Part shown: piece by piece, positions 10,700 to 20,042 of the stretch
Position numbering within the stretch: the stretch's first letter is position 1
Layout of the letters: each line of letters begins with the position of its first letter
The notes under the pieces: model-generated
The model's input: only the letters and a program-made list of their open reading frames with translations
Database searches by the model: none
What the model was told of the DNA's origin: nothing
Made by a program: the position numbers and the translations under genes
Assembly (NCBI RefSeq): GCF_003335585.1
Contig: NZ_QBFD01000015.1
Coordinates: 506,304 to 570,303 of the forward strand
Source: Sulfitobacter sp. DFL-14
GTDB taxonomy: Bacteria > Pseudomonadota > Alphaproteobacteria > Rhodobacterales > Rhodobacteraceae
Direction of reading: 5' to 3'
Length of the DNA stretch: 64,000 bases

Positions 10700-12262
10700 T
10701 CATCGCACCCAGACTTCCACCCGCCGGTTCACCTGCCGCCCCCAGGCGGTATCGTCGCAGGCCATCGGCATCGCCTCGCCAAAGGCATCAACGCCAAGGT
10801 CAACGCGCTCCAGGTTGGCCGTGACCGCAGCGGCAGAGACTGCACGCAACACCGCCTCGGCCCGACGCAGGGCGATATCCCGGTTCGGCGCCGCGGCCCC
10901 CTGCCCGTCGCTGAAACCGACAAACAACATGCGCCGCGCATCATATTGCCCCTGCTCCAGCGCCCGCGCCAATTGCTGCACGTTTGACCGGCTCTGCGCA
11001 TCCAGCCGAATCGACCCTGCCTCGAAACGGAAGGACGTGGTCAGCCGGGCCATCGGCTGAAGCGTCGCGGTCATCCGCTGCAGTTCCTGAAGCGAAATTT
11101 CCTCGCCCGCCACGGTAATGGCATTGGTGAAACGGTTGCCCTGCTGCTCAACCGGGATCTCCTCGGGCGCCTGATCCACAAAGCCTGCGCGCCGGATGAC
11201 ATTCTGCGCCGCCGGCCCCCGCGTAAAGGCCAGAAACTCCCGCGCGATCAGGGGCAGGCGACGCGCCGGAAAATACAGGAACATCGGCGCCGTCAACGGA
11301 TAATCTTCCGTCTTGATCGTTCGCCGGGCGGCGTTCAGCGCAAAGCCGCAGGTGCCGCCCAGGGTCAGCACCATGGTGTCACGTTGTTCGGCATAGCTGG
11401 TGATGCCCAGCGACAGGCTGTCTTTGGCCACGGCCTTTGCCAGATCTTCAGGCAGGGCATGGCGCACAATCGTATCGGTCAGGGTCAGCCCCGCCGGCTT
11501 CATGACCTGATCCACGATCGCCTGGCTCAATCCGCTGGACGGGCTGGGCAGATGCAGTTCGATCGGCGCATCGGGTCCGCCAAGCTCCTGCCAGTTGGTC
11601 ACCTCCCCCGCAAAGGCGCGGGCCAGCATGAGCGGTGAAATCGCCCGCAGGGGATTGGTCGGGGCCACAACCGGCACCACCGCATCCAGGGCCAGAACCC
11701 GGCTGCGGTTTGCACCGGTCAGATCCCCCATCCCGGCGTCGCGGGCATTGATGCGTTCCTCGCGCCCGATCTCGCGCAGCGCCATGACGATATCGGCCTC
11801 ATCCGCCAGAAGGTCGGCAAACCCCTCATCCGTGTTGGTCGCGCGGAAATAAAACCGGGCCGCAAGTTTGCCCGTGTCCCGCCGCGACAACAGATAGGTG
11901 AACCGGGTCGCGTCCTCGCCGTCTTCGCGGGTGACAAGGTAATCCGCACGCTGGCCATAGGCGTCAATCAGCGCCGGCATCAGAACCGCACCCATTGTCG
12001 CGGAACCGGACAATTGCACCTCGGCCACGAAATCTTCGAGGTTGGGGCAGCCGGGCCCGGCACAGAGCACGCCCGACCCGTCTATCGTCAGCTCGCCATA
12101 CTCCGTCTGGACGCGGTAGAATTCCCCGTCAAAGCCCAGCAACATGCCGCTGATTTCGACCTTGCCATCGCGCGAGGTCAGGGAAACATCCTGCGCGGCG
12201 GCCGGATGGTGCCAGAAAAGTAAAAGTGCGGCGATGAACGCCGCACATCTGAGCAAGATCAT
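10700..12262 (-). CDS. Periplasmic PstS-like substrate-binding domain fused to OmpA domain
   Basis: A 520-residue exported protein with a signal peptide at residues 1-23 ending AAA-Q. The middle part resembles PstS-type solute-binding domains (about 90-350: LVTREDGED, RAISPLMLARAFAGEVTNWQELGG). The C-terminal 120 residues are OmpA-like (RMLFVGFSDGQG, then NRDIALRRAEAVLRAV), the peptidoglycan-binding fold. So it is a periplasmic binding module anchored to the cell wall, with no transporter genes nearby. It ends a leftward group after secA and an unknown anchored protein. Phosphate as ligand is a guess from family similarity. Confidence 0.75.
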   Translation of the reverse strand: MILLRCAAFIAALLLFWHHPAAAQDVSLTSRDGKVEISGMLLGFDGEFYRVQTEYGELTIDGSGVLCAGPGCPNLEDFVAEVQLSGSATMGAVLMPALIDAYGQRADYLVTREDGEDATRFTYLLSRRDTGKLAARFYFRATNTDEGFADLLADEADIVMALREIGREERINARDAGMGDLTGANRSRVLALDAVVPVVAPTNPLRAISPLMLARAFAGEVTNWQELGGPDAPIELHLPSPSSGLSQAIVDQVMKPAGLTLTDTIVRHALPEDLAKAVAKDSLSLGITSYAEQRDTMVLTLGGTCGFALNAARRTIKTEDYPLTAPMFLYFPARRLPLIAREFLAFTRGPAAQNVIRRAGFVDQAPEEIPVEQQGNRFTNAITVAGEEISLQELQRMTATLQPMARLTTSFRFEAGSIRLDAQSRSNVQQLARALEQGQYDARRMLFVGFSDGQGAAAPNRDIALRRAEAVLRAVSAAAVTANLERVDLGVDAFGEAMPMACDDTAWGRQVNRRVEVWVR

Positions 12263-12281
12263 GGGACCTCTGAGTGCGGTT

Positions 12282-13292
12282 TTAGTTTCCCGCGACTTTC
12301 AGGTCTTGGAGCAGATTATTCAACACCAGAAAGCTGCCAACCGCATCGCATTCCGGGACGGAGAGCATCAGGTCCTGTGTTCTGATCTGACCGTCGCCGG
12401 TCAGTTGAAGCGATTGCGCCTCGGCCTCGATGCCGCAATTGGCTTTGGTGACCTCGGTTTCGACGCTCAGTGCAATGGTGCCAGCCCGCTCCGATCCGGC
12501 CTTGGGAAAGGTATAGACCTCGGCCAGCAAGGGATCAGCCGCTGCGATATCCCCATGCCGCGTCAGCACCCCACCGCGTCCGATCACGGCATCGGCCACC
12601 TCGCCGGGGGCTTCTTTCCAGTGGTGACCGGCATCGCCATAGTTTGCGCCGAATTCGCGGGCGTGAATTTCAAAACCGGCATTGCCTTTCCACTGCACCA
12701 CAGCGCGATCATAGTCGATCAGTTCCTCAACCTCGGTCTGTGCAACCGCACCTTCCCCGTTGCCGAAGGCCAGGATGAACATGGCGTCACGCGCCAGAGC
12801 GGGAACAGTGGTGTTCAGCGCGCCCTTTGCATCGGTGGTTTCGGTAAAGATCATGCCGTTGTGGTGCACGGTGACGCGCTCATTCGGGAAACAGGGCGCA
12901 TCCAATCTCAGGTTGACCATGGCCGCCGCAATGGCCTGGGCTTCGGCGGTGATGTCACAGTCCGGGACCGGGTCCGCAGAGCCTGGCGCGGGCGGGCCTT
13001 CCAGAACGCTTTGCGGTGCGCGCACCTTGATCACATTCGCATCGGGCTCTGATGCGGCAAAGGCGGATGTCGCAGGCAGATCATCGGCACCCTTGAACTC
13101 GCCCGAGGTCAGCCTGATCTGCTGCACATCCAGCAGGGCGCTGGTGGCGGAATCCTCCAGCTCTCTGGGCGCGGGCCTGTCCTGGTTGCCGTATCGCGCT
13201 TTGGCCGTATCGGAATTCTGCATGACAAAGCCGATACCGATGGCACAGGCCAGCGTGCCTGCAACCGTCAGAACTTCCTTCATACGCGCCAT
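12282..13292 (-). CDS. Uncharacterised membrane-anchored exported protein
   Basis: I do not recognise a named family. The 336-residue protein has an N-terminal hydrophobic segment (VLTVAGTLACAIGIGFVM, residues 7-24) that looks like a signal anchor. A Pro/Ala-rich linker follows, then a soluble part with four cysteines (PDCDITAEA, DAPCFPNER, KANCGIEAEA, VPECDAVGS) that could form two disulfides in the periplasm. A segment near the middle (RVTVHHNGMIFTETTDAKGAL) resembles a small beta-domain. It lies between secA (115 bases upstream) and the PstS-OmpA protein (19 bases downstream), so it may be transcribed with either. Confidence 0.7.
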   Translation of the reverse strand: MARMKEVLTVAGTLACAIGIGFVMQNSDTAKARYGNQDRPAPRELEDSATSALLDVQQIRLTSGEFKGADDLPATSAFAASEPDANVIKVRAPQSVLEGPPAPGSADPVPDCDITAEAQAIAAAMVNLRLDAPCFPNERVTVHHNGMIFTETTDAKGALNTTVPALARDAMFILAFGNGEGAVAQTEVEELIDYDRAVVQWKGNAGFEIHAREFGANYGDAGHHWKEAPGEVADAVIGRGGVLTRHGDIAAADPLLAEVYTFPKAGSERAGTIALSVETEVTKANCGIEAEAQSLQLTGDGQIRTQDLMLSVPECDAVGSFLVLNNLLQDLKVAGN

Positions 13293-13383
13293 TACCTGTC
13301 CTCCAGAAAAGGAATCGTTCAGGGAATGAGTGCCTTGGAATCTGGGCTAGCGTATGACGCTGACGTGCTGGGAATTGGGCGAA

Positions 13384-13401
13384 ATCGGGACAAGACCCGA
13401 T
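13384..13401 (-). terminator. Weak hairpin after secA
   Basis: ATCGGG and CCCGAT pair around a 6-base loop seven bases after the secA stop. On the leftward transcript it is followed by TTTCGCCC, a poor T-run, so read-through into the next gene is likely. Confidence 0.3.
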
Positions 13402-13407
13402 GTCACC

Positions 13408-16119
13408 TCAGGACAGGCGGCCGTGACAATGCTTGAATTTCTTGCCCGATCCACAAGGGCAGGCGTCATTGCGCGACGGGTTGCCCCATGTGGTTGGATC
13501 GTCCTCCACAAAGCCCTCTGCAGCAGCAACCGGGGAGGGCGCCGGCACATTCGGTTCCTGCGCGCCCGCATCTGCGGCCTTTTGCATTGCGGCCTGTCGC
13601 TGCGCGATCTCCTGCATGAAGGCGTTGCGCTCTTCCGCGGACATCGGCTGCGCCTGACACAGTTTCTGAGTCACGTCCTGGCGCAGGCTATCCAGCATGC
13701 TTTCGAACAGCTGAAAGCTCTCGTTCTTGTATTCGTTCAACGGGTCACGCTGGGCGTAACCCCGGAACCCGACAACGGACCGTAGATGCTCAAGGGTCAT
13801 CAGATGGTCGCGCCATTTGCCGTCAATCGATTGCAACAAAAGCTGTTTTTCGATGGTGCGCATGTTTTCCGGGCCAAAGGCTTCGGTTTTTTGCGCCATC
13901 ATCTTGTCGGTCGCCTCGATCAGGCGTTCGCGGATCACCTCATCGTCCACGCCGTCTTCCTCGCACCAGGCGATGATCGGCAGGTCGATGTTCAGATGTT
14001 CGATCACGGCCGCATAGAACCCTTGTGTGTCCCATTGATCCGCATAGGTGCGCGGCGGCATATAGGTGTCGATCAGATCGTCGATCACCTGATGGCGCAT
14101 ATCGGTGACGATCTCGTTCAGGTCCTCCGCTTCCATGATGTCCCGGCGCTGGCCAAAGATGACCTTGCGCTGTTCGTTCATCACATCGTCGAATTTGAGC
14201 AGCTGTTTGCGGATGTCAAAATTGCGCCCCTCGACCTTGGCCTGTGCGCGTTCCAGCGACTTGTTGACCCAGGGGTGAATGATCGCTTCGCCCTCTTTCA
14301 GGCCAAGTGTGGTCAGAACCTTTTCCAGCCGTTCAGAGCCAAAGATGCGCATCAGGTCGTCTTCCAACGACAGGAAAAACGACGTGCGTCCCGGATCACC
14401 CTGACGGCCCGAGCGGCCGCGCAACTGGTTGTCGATCCGGCGGCTTTCGTGCCGTTCAGAGGCCAGAACGTAAAGCCCCCCCGCCTCAAGCACCTTTTGC
14501 TTTTCGTCCGCATGCTGGGCTTCGATCTCTGCCCGGATCTGTTCCGGATCCGCTTCGGGGTCATTGTCCAGTGCTTCAAGCACCTTCAGTTCCACGTTGC
14601 CGCCCAACTGGATGTCGGTGCCGCGCCCGGCCATGTTGGTGGCGATGGTCACGGCCCCGAACTTGCCTGCATCGGCGATGATCTGCGCTTCCTGTTCGTG
14701 CTGGCGCGCGTTCAGGACGTTGTGTTCAATGCCGGCAGCCGTCAGCAGCTGGCTCAACTGTTCGGATTTCTCGATAGAGGTGGTGCCAACAAGGCAAGGC
14801 TGCCCCTTGGCATTTGCTTCTTTCACCTTTTCGATCATCGCATCGTATTTTTCCTGAACGCTGCGATACACGGCATCATCTTCGTCGACACGGGCGATGG
14901 GCAGGTTTGTCGGCACTTCGACCACGCCCAGGCCATAGATTTCCTGGAATTCCTCGGCTTCGGTCAGCGCGGTGCCGGTCATCCCGGCCAGCTTGTCATA
15001 AAGCCGGAAATAGTTCTGGAAGGTCACCGAAGCCAGGGTCACGTTCTCTGGCTGGATCGTGGTGCCTTCCTTGGCTTCGATCGCCTGGTGCAGCCCGTCC
15101 GACAGGCGGCGGCCCTGCATCATCCGGCCGGTGAATTCGTCGATCAACATCACTTCGCCGTCGCGCACGATGTAGTCGCGGTCTTTCAGGAACAGCTTGT
15201 GTGCGCGCAGGCCCTGGTTGACGTGGTGCACGATGGTGGTGCTTTCGGGGTCATAGAGGGTCTGACCGTCCTCCAGCAGCGACCGGGCGCGCAGTTGTTC
15301 TTCCAGGAATTCGTTGCCCTCGTCGGTGAAGGTGACGTTGCGGGTCTTTTCGTCCAGCTCATAATGTTCGGGCTGCAGCAGCGGGATCACCTTGTCGATG
15401 GTGACATACATCTCGGAACGGTCCTGCGCAGGACCGGAGATGATCAGCGGCGTCCGCGCCTCGTCGATCAGGATGCTGTCGACCTCGTCCACGATGGCAT
15501 AATTGTGATTCTTTTGCAGAATCTCGCCGAGGTTCGACTTCATGTTGTCGCGCAGATAGTCGAATCCGAGCTCGTTGTTGGTGGCATAGGTAATGTCGCA
15601 TTCATATGCCGCGCGCTTGGCGTCTTCGGGCATCTGAGACACGGCGGCACCACAGGTCAGGCCCAGCGCATTGAACACCTTGCCCATCCAGTCGGCGTCA
15701 CGTTTCACCAGGTATTCGTTGACAGTCACCACATGCACGCCCTTGCCGGACAATGCATTCAGATAGGCCGCCAGGGCCGCGGTCAGTGTCTTGCCTTCGC
15801 CCGTCTTCTGTTCTGAGATATTGCCCTGATGCAGGAAAATCGCCGCCATCAGCTGCGTGTCAAAGGCGCGCAGGCCCAGCGTGCGGCGGGCGGCCTCGCG
15901 GCAGTTGGCAAAGGCTTCGGGCAGGAGGTTGTCAAGATTTTCACCTGACAGGGCGCGTTTGGCCAGCTCCTCTGTCTTGTCCTTGATGCCGGCGTCGGTC
16001 AGCTTTTCAAAGTCTGGTTCCAGTGCATTGATCTGATCCACCAGCGGGCGGGTCGCCTTGATTTTGCGATCGTTTGGCGTGCCAAAGACCTTTTTGGCGA
16101 TTGTTCCGATACCCAGCAT
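13408..16119 (-). CDS. secA: Preprotein translocase ATPase SecA
   Basis: The motor that pushes unfolded preproteins through SecYEG. At 903 residues it is normal length. It has the helicase Walker A segment EQKTGEGKT at 103-111 (Q where many SecA have M), the [20 protein letters not shown] block and helicase motif [13 protein letters not shown]. The zinc-binding SecB-interaction tail [15 protein letters not shown] lies at 889-903. It diverges from a secreted parvulin across a 169-base gap, pairing translocation with periplasmic folding. Confidence 0.99.
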   Translation of the reverse strand: MLGIGTIAKKVFGTPNDRKIKATRPLVDQINALEPDFEKLTDAGIKDKTEELAKRALSGENLDNLLPEAFANCREAARRTLGLRAFDTQLMAAIFLHQGNISEQKTGEGKTLTAALAAYLNALSGKGVHVVTVNEYLVKRDADWMGKVFNALGLTCGAAVSQMPEDAKRAAYECDITYATNNELGFDYLRDNMKSNLGEILQKNHNYAIVDEVDSILIDEARTPLIISGPAQDRSEMYVTIDKVIPLLQPEHYELDEKTRNVTFTDEGNEFLEEQLRARSLLEDGQTLYDPESTTIVHHVNQGLRAHKLFLKDRDYIVRDGEVMLIDEFTGRMMQGRRLSDGLHQAIEAKEGTTIQPENVTLASVTFQNYFRLYDKLAGMTGTALTEAEEFQEIYGLGVVEVPTNLPIARVDEDDAVYRSVQEKYDAMIEKVKEANAKGQPCLVGTTSIEKSEQLSQLLTAAGIEHNVLNARQHEQEAQIIADAGKFGAVTIATNMAGRGTDIQLGGNVELKVLEALDNDPEADPEQIRAEIEAQHADEKQKVLEAGGLYVLASERHESRRIDNQLRGRSGRQGDPGRTSFFLSLEDDLMRIFGSERLEKVLTTLGLKEGEAIIHPWVNKSLERAQAKVEGRNFDIRKQLLKFDDVMNEQRKVIFGQRRDIMEAEDLNEIVTDMRHQVIDDLIDTYMPPRTYADQWDTQGFYAAVIEHLNIDLPIIAWCEEDGVDDEVIRERLIEATDKMMAQKTEAFGPENMRTIEKQLLLQSIDGKWRDHLMTLEHLRSVVGFRGYAQRDPLNEYKNESFQLFESMLDSLRQDVTQKLCQAQPMSAEERNAFMQEIAQRQAAMQKAADAGAQEPNVPAPSPVAAAEGFVEDDPTTWGNPSRNDACPCGSGKKFKHCHGRLS

Positions 16120-16288
16120 GTGCTCTCCAGCCGATTTTTATGTGTGGCAGCGATCTGCTTGCCCAGCGCTCAGTCAGACCATAGATGTATGGGGAAACGC
16201 CTGAGCCGCGCCTGATAGGCGATGTAAGGGCCGCACATAACACTGTCAATGTAGCAGCCCCTCCCGGGGCGTAACGATAGGACAATCC

Positions 16289-17137
16289 ATGCACAAACGA
16301 CTCACTTTCGTGGCCGCTCTGGCCGTTTCCGCCTGCCTCGGCCTGCCTGCGACCGCGCAGGACACGCCGCAGCTTGATACCGTGGTGGCAACGGTAAACG
16401 GCACCGATATTACGCTGGGCCACATGATCATCGCCCGCGCGCGCCTGCCCGAACAATATCAGCAACTTCCCGACGACGTGCTGTTCAAGGGTATCCTCGA
16501 ACAGCTCGTTCAGCAGACCGCCCTCAGCGACAATTTTGAGGGCGACTTGCCCGCCCGTGTCACGCTTTCACTGGAAAACGAGAGCCGCTCGCTCAAGGCC
16601 GGTGAAGTGATCGAAAAGATCATGGCGGAACCGCTGGACGAAGCGGAGGTTCAGGCCGCCTATGACGAACAATACGCCAGCGCCGAGCCGGAAAAGGAAT
16701 TCAACGCCGCGCATATCCTGGTCGAGACGCAGGAAGAGGCACAGGCGATCAAGACGCAACTGGATGAAGGTGCCGATTTTGCCGAACTCGCACGCGAGAA
16801 GTCGACCGGCCCCTCCGGTCCCGGTGGTGGTGCACTGGGCTGGTTTGGCAAGGGCATGATGGTGCCTGCCTTCGAGAACACCGTGATGGAGATGGAACCG
16901 GGCGCGGTTTCCGACCCGGTCGAGACACAATTCGGCTGGCACGTGATCAAGCTGAACGAGGTGCGCGACACCGAAGCGCCTGCGCTGGATGCAGTCCGCG
17001 AAGAGATCGAACTGCAATTGCGCCAGACCCGTGTTCAAACCGCCATCGAGGAAATCACCGAGAAGGCTGACGTGGATCAATCTGCCGCCGAAGGGATCGA
17101 CCCGTCGGTTCTCAAAAACGTCGAATGGCTGGAGTAA
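16289..17137 (+). CDS. Exported parvulin-type peptidyl-prolyl isomerase
   Basis: A periplasmic folding factor of the PpiC/SurA type, 282 residues. The signal peptide is residues 1-23 (ending ATAQD). An N-terminal chaperone-like helical part (about 30-125) precedes a rotamase domain at about 135-230. That domain carries AAHILVETQEEA, GGGALGWFGKGMMVPAFE and TQFGWHVIKL, the standard parvulin motifs. It diverges from secA and is followed three bases later by argJ, whose ribosome site overlaps its stop region. Whether it is the main PPIase for outer-membrane proteins cannot be told from sequence. Confidence 0.9.
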   Translation: MHKRLTFVAALAVSACLGLPATAQDTPQLDTVVATVNGTDITLGHMIIARARLPEQYQQLPDDVLFKGILEQLVQQTALSDNFEGDLPARVTLSLENESRSLKAGEVIEKIMAEPLDEAEVQAAYDEQYASAEPEKEFNAAHILVETQEEAQAIKTQLDEGADFAELAREKSTGPSGPGGGALGWFGKGMMVPAFENTVMEMEPGAVSDPVETQFGWHVIKLNEVRDTEAPALDAVREEIELQLRQTRVQTAIEEITEKADVDQSAAEGIDPSVLKNVEWLE

Positions 17138-17140
17138 GAA

Positions 17141-18367
17141 TTGGGCAAGATCACACAAGTCTCCCCGCTGGCCCCTGCGACCTTTCCGCAATTGCCGGTC
17201 ATTGGCGGTGTGCGTTTCGCCACCGCCTCTGCCGGGGTCAAATACCAGGGCCGCACTGATGTGATGCTGGCGGAACTGGCGCCGGGAACAGCGGTGGCCG
17301 GGGTCTTTACCCGGTCCAGAACCCGCGCCGCGCCGGTGCTGGATTGCCAGGACAAGATCGGCGGCGCCTGCGATGCGGGGGCCGCGATACTGGTGAACTC
17401 CGGCAACGCCAATGCCTTTACCGGTAAGAACGGTGTCGCCTCGGTGCAGGCCATCACATCGGCTGTGTCAGCCGCCTGCGATGTCCCGCAATCGCGTGTC
17501 TTCACCTCCTCCACCGGCGTGATCGGCGAACCCTTGCCGCATGAGCGGGTCACCGCCAGCCTTGCCGAACTGCAGTCCGGGCTGGATGCCGACGGCATCG
17601 CCGCCGCGGCCAAGGCCATCATGACGACCGACACCTTTCCAAAAGGCGCGTCAGCGGAAATAGAGGTTGGTGGCACAACGGTTAAGATTGCCGGGATCGC
17701 CAAGGGTTCCGGCATGATCGCCCCCGACATGGCCACGATGCTGGTCTATATCTTTACCGATGCCGCGATTGATCAGGCGGCGCTGCAGGCGATGATCAGC
17801 ACAAACGCGGACAAGACATTCAACTGTATCACCGTGGATAGCGATACATCGACATCGGACAGCCTGATCGTCGCCGCCACCGGCGCATCGGGCCAGAACG
17901 TGACGGGGAATGCGGAATTCGCCGCCGCCATGCATGGTGTGATGCGGGATCTCGCCCATCAGGTCGTGCGCGATGGCGAGGGTGCGACGAAATTCGTCGA
18001 GGTCGCTGTCACCGGTGCCGCATCGGATGCAGACGCCAGGACACATGCCATGGCAATCGCCAATTCACCCCTGATCAAGACCGCCATCGCGGGCGAAGAT
18101 CCGAACTGGGGCCGGGTTGTCATGGCCATCGGCAAATCCGGTGCCGATGCAGATCGCGACCGCCTGTCGATCCGTTTTGGAGAGGTGGAAGTCGCCAAGG
18201 ATGGCTGGCGCAGCCCCAGTTACTCCGAGGAAGCCGCAGCCGCGCATATGAAGGGCGAGAACATCGTGATCGTCGTGGATCTGGGGCTCGGGGCGGGCAC
18301 CGCCACGGTCTGGACCTGTGATCTGACGCACGGCTATATCGCGATCAATGCCGACTACCGCTCATGA
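17141..18367 (+). CDS. argJ: Bifunctional ornithine acetyltransferase / N-acetylglutamate synthase
   Basis: Recycles the acetyl group in arginine biosynthesis. The 408-residue pro-enzyme autocleaves before a threonine: the motif KGSGMIAPDMATML places T199 as nucleophile, with the substrate motif VNSGNANAFTG at 85-95. I kept the TTG start at 17141 because GGAG lies about 6 bases upstream and the conserved N-terminus (SPLAPATFPQLPVIGGVRFAT) begins soon after. It overlaps the downstream Nudix gene by 20 bases. argG lies about 30 kb away, so arginine genes are dispersed. Confidence 0.96.
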   Translation: MGKITQVSPLAPATFPQLPVIGGVRFATASAGVKYQGRTDVMLAELAPGTAVAGVFTRSRTRAAPVLDCQDKIGGACDAGAAILVNSGNANAFTGKNGVASVQAITSAVSAACDVPQSRVFTSSTGVIGEPLPHERVTASLAELQSGLDADGIAAAAKAIMTTDTFPKGASAEIEVGGTTVKIAGIAKGSGMIAPDMATMLVYIFTDAAIDQAALQAMISTNADKTFNCITVDSDTSTSDSLIVAATGASGQNVTGNAEFAAAMHGVMRDLAHQVVRDGEGATKFVEVAVTGAASDADARTHAMAIANSPLIKTAIAGEDPNWGRVVMAIGKSGADADRDRLSIRFGEVEVAKDGWRSPSYSEEAAAAHMKGENIVIVVDLGLGAGTATVWTCDLTHGYIAINADYRS

Positions 18368-18785
18368 CCCCTCAGAGCCGCCTGAAGTGAAGGTTGTTCT
18401 TGTCTCTGCCGTTGCGCTGATCGACGTCGACGGGCGTGTCCTGTTGGCGCAACGGCCCGAGGGCAAGGAAATGGCGGGCCTGTGGGAGTTTCCGGGCGGC
18501 AAGGTCGAACCGGGCGAAACACCTGAAATGGCGCTGATCCGCGAGTTGCAGGAGGAATTGGGGATCAATACCTGGTCTTCCTGTCTGGCGCCACTGACCT
18601 TTGCCAGCCACAGCTATGACAGGTTTCACCTGCTGATGCCCTTGTTTGCCTGCCGCAAATGGGAAGGCACGCCGCGCTCCAACGAAGGTCAATCGCTGAA
18701 ATGGGTGCGCCCGAACGATTTGCGCAACTACCCGATGCCAGCGGCCGATATCCCGCTTATCCCCGTTCTCCGAGACTGGTTGTGA
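18348..18785 (+). CDS. mutT: 8-oxo-dGTP diphosphatase (MutT-like Nudix hydrolase)
   Basis: Sanitises oxidised nucleotides. The Nudix box GGKVEPGETPEMALIRELQEELG is complete, with the WEFPGG lead-in typical of MutT. The conserved fold begins at VKVVLVSAVALID, so translation may really start at the GTG at 18387, giving 132 residues and a 19-base gap to argJ. The ATG given here yields 145 residues and overlaps argJ. Neither start has a strong ribosome site, so coupling to argJ is likely. Confidence 0.85.
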   Translation: MPTTAHDPSEPPEVKVVLVSAVALIDVDGRVLLAQRPEGKEMAGLWEFPGGKVEPGETPEMALIRELQEELGINTWSSCLAPLTFASHSYDRFHLLMPLFACRKWEGTPRSNEGQSLKWVRPNDLRNYPMPAADIPLIPVLRDWL

Positions 18786-18788
18786 AAC

Positions 18789-18839
18789 AAATTTGCACAA
18801 TCGCCGTAAATTTGCGCACCAAAGTTAAGCTTTTGTAAA
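18789..18839 (+). promoter_or_regulatory. AT-rich upstream region with direct repeat and TTAA-type motif
   Basis: AAATTTGCACA and AAATTTGCGCA occur 19 bases apart (18789 and 18808), one mismatch in 11, followed by TTAA-N7-TAAA (18825-18839). The latter is close to the CtrA half-site pair TTAA-N7-TTAA known in alphaproteobacteria. They lie 65-115 bases before a small gene with an excellent ribosome site, so a regulated promoter is plausible but unproven. Confidence 0.3.
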
Positions 18840-18904
18840 ACAATTTTGTGGTAATGCACTTATTGTTTGGTAAACTGATTTCAACTTTCTGGGGAGGAAG
18901 CAGT

Positions 18905-19039
18905 ATGTTGCGTACGATTACAATCGGTTCCTGTATTTCCGTGCAGGGTATCTTTGTCGGCAACACACCAAACGGACAGATGACCGTGCAGGTGGACGAC
19001 AAGATTTATAGCGGAAAGCCAGTGAATCGGAGCAACTGA
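18905..19039 (+). CDS. Small orphan protein, 44 residues
   Basis: The ATG follows GGGGAGGAAGC, one of the best ribosome sites in the window. The frame gives 44 residues beginning MLRTITIGSCISVQGIFVG. A glycine-rich start, a Val/Thr beta-like middle (QMTVQVDDKIYSG) and a basic end suggest a small beta-structured cytoplasmic protein. No signal peptide or membrane helix is present. It stands alone between mutT and a lipid kinase, after an AT-rich promoter region and before a short hairpin. I do not recognise a family. Confidence 0.6.
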   Translation: MLRTITIGSCISVQGIFVGNTPNGQMTVQVDDKIYSGKPVNRSN

Positions 19040-19092
19040 CGGAATATTTTGGCGTCTGACGAACTTCGCCCGACCTTGGGCGTTGGCCTCTG

Positions 19093-19108
19093 GGGCATCT
19101 GCCCTTTT
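19093..19108 (+). terminator. Short hairpin with T-run after small orphan gene
   Basis: GGGC-ATCT-GCCC followed by TTTT lies about 55 bases after the small gene. The stem is only 4 bp. The same GCCC can instead pair with the GGGGC of the next gene's ribosome site, so termination and ribosome access may be mutually exclusive. Confidence 0.3.
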
Positions 19109-19124
19109 GTGATAGGGGCAGAAG

Positions 19125-20042
19125 ATGTCAGACCAACGAACAATCGTGATCCTTAATGCTGCCTCCGGCAGCCAGGATGGCGATGACAAGAGATCGGCAA
19201 TTACCGCCGCGTTCACCAAGCGTGGACGCGGCGTCGATTTTATCAATGTCCAGGATCATGACAGTGTGGAGGCCGCGGCAAATGCGGCGCTGGCCGACCC
19301 GGACGCTGCCCTGGCGATAGCGGGCGGTGACGGCACGATCTGCAGCGCGGCCTCTGTACTTGCGGGCAGCGGCCGTGCCATTGGCATCATCCCGGCGGGA
19401 ACTTTCAATTACTTTGCCCGCTCTCTGGGCCTGCCGCAGGAAATGGATGCGGCGGTGGAAACCCTGATCACGGGACAGTCCCGCGCGGTCAACGTTGCAA
19501 CCGTCAATGACCGGATGTTCCTCAACAACGCCAGCATCGGGGCCTATGCGGCAATCCTCCAGACCCGCGAGGGGACCTATCGCCGCTGGGGCCGCAGCAG
19601 GTTGGCAGCCTATTGGTCCGTGGTGAAAACTCTTGTGACCTTCCGTGCGCCGCTGCGTCTGAACATCAGGGTCGACGATCAGACCCTGACCCGCCGCACC
19701 CCGATCATCTTTGTCATCAACAACGCTTACCAACTGCAGCAAATGGGGCTGGATGGCGCGGAGGCCGTGGCGGCAGGTGAACTGGTGGTGCTGATCGCCC
19801 CCAATACCGGCCGGTTGGGTCTGTTTCGCCATGCAGCGGCCCTTGCGCTTGGCATTGCAAAATCTGAAACTGATTACGAGATGATCAGCGGGAAAAACAT
19901 CGAAATCGTGATGAAGCGGAAACGCCGTCCGGTTGCGCGGGATGGTGAGATCACCCGCATGGGTGGGCCCTTTACCCTGCGCCACGCGGCAGCCCCCTTG
20001 CGGATCATGGTGCCGCGCGACGCGCCGCCTTCCGTGCGATGA
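19125..20042 (+). CDS. Diacylglycerol kinase-family lipid kinase
   Basis: A 305-residue cytoplasmic lipid kinase of the DAGK catalytic family (YegS/DgkB/sphingosine-kinase-like). The nucleotide loop GGDGT is at residues 67-71 and the second motif PAGTFNYFAR at 90-99 (GTxNxFAR). The N-terminal VILNAASGS matches the start of the catalytic domain. Substrate may be diacylglycerol or another hydroxylated lipid. Its last bases overlap the start of a metallophosphoesterase by ATGA, so the two are co-translated and may act in the same lipid pathway. Confidence 0.85.
   Translation: MSDQRTIVILNAASGSQDGDDKRSAITAAFTKRGRGVDFINVQDHDSVEAAANAALADPDAALAIAGGDGTICSAASVLAGSGRAIGIIPAGTFNYFARSLGLPQEMDAAVETLITGQSRAVNVATVNDRMFLNNASIGAYAAILQTREGTYRRWGRSRLAAYWSVVKTLVTFRAPLRLNIRVDDQTLTRRTPIIFVINNAYQLQQMGLDGAEAVAAGELVVLIAPNTGRLGLFRHAAALALGIAKSETDYEMISGKNIEIVMKRKRRPVARDGEITRMGGPFTLRHAAAPLRIMVPRDAPPSVR

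Noticed and set aside
13786-15816. Long open frame antisense to secA
   Set aside because: Repetitive His/Asp/Val composition typical of the reverse frame of a real gene; secA is certain on the other strand.
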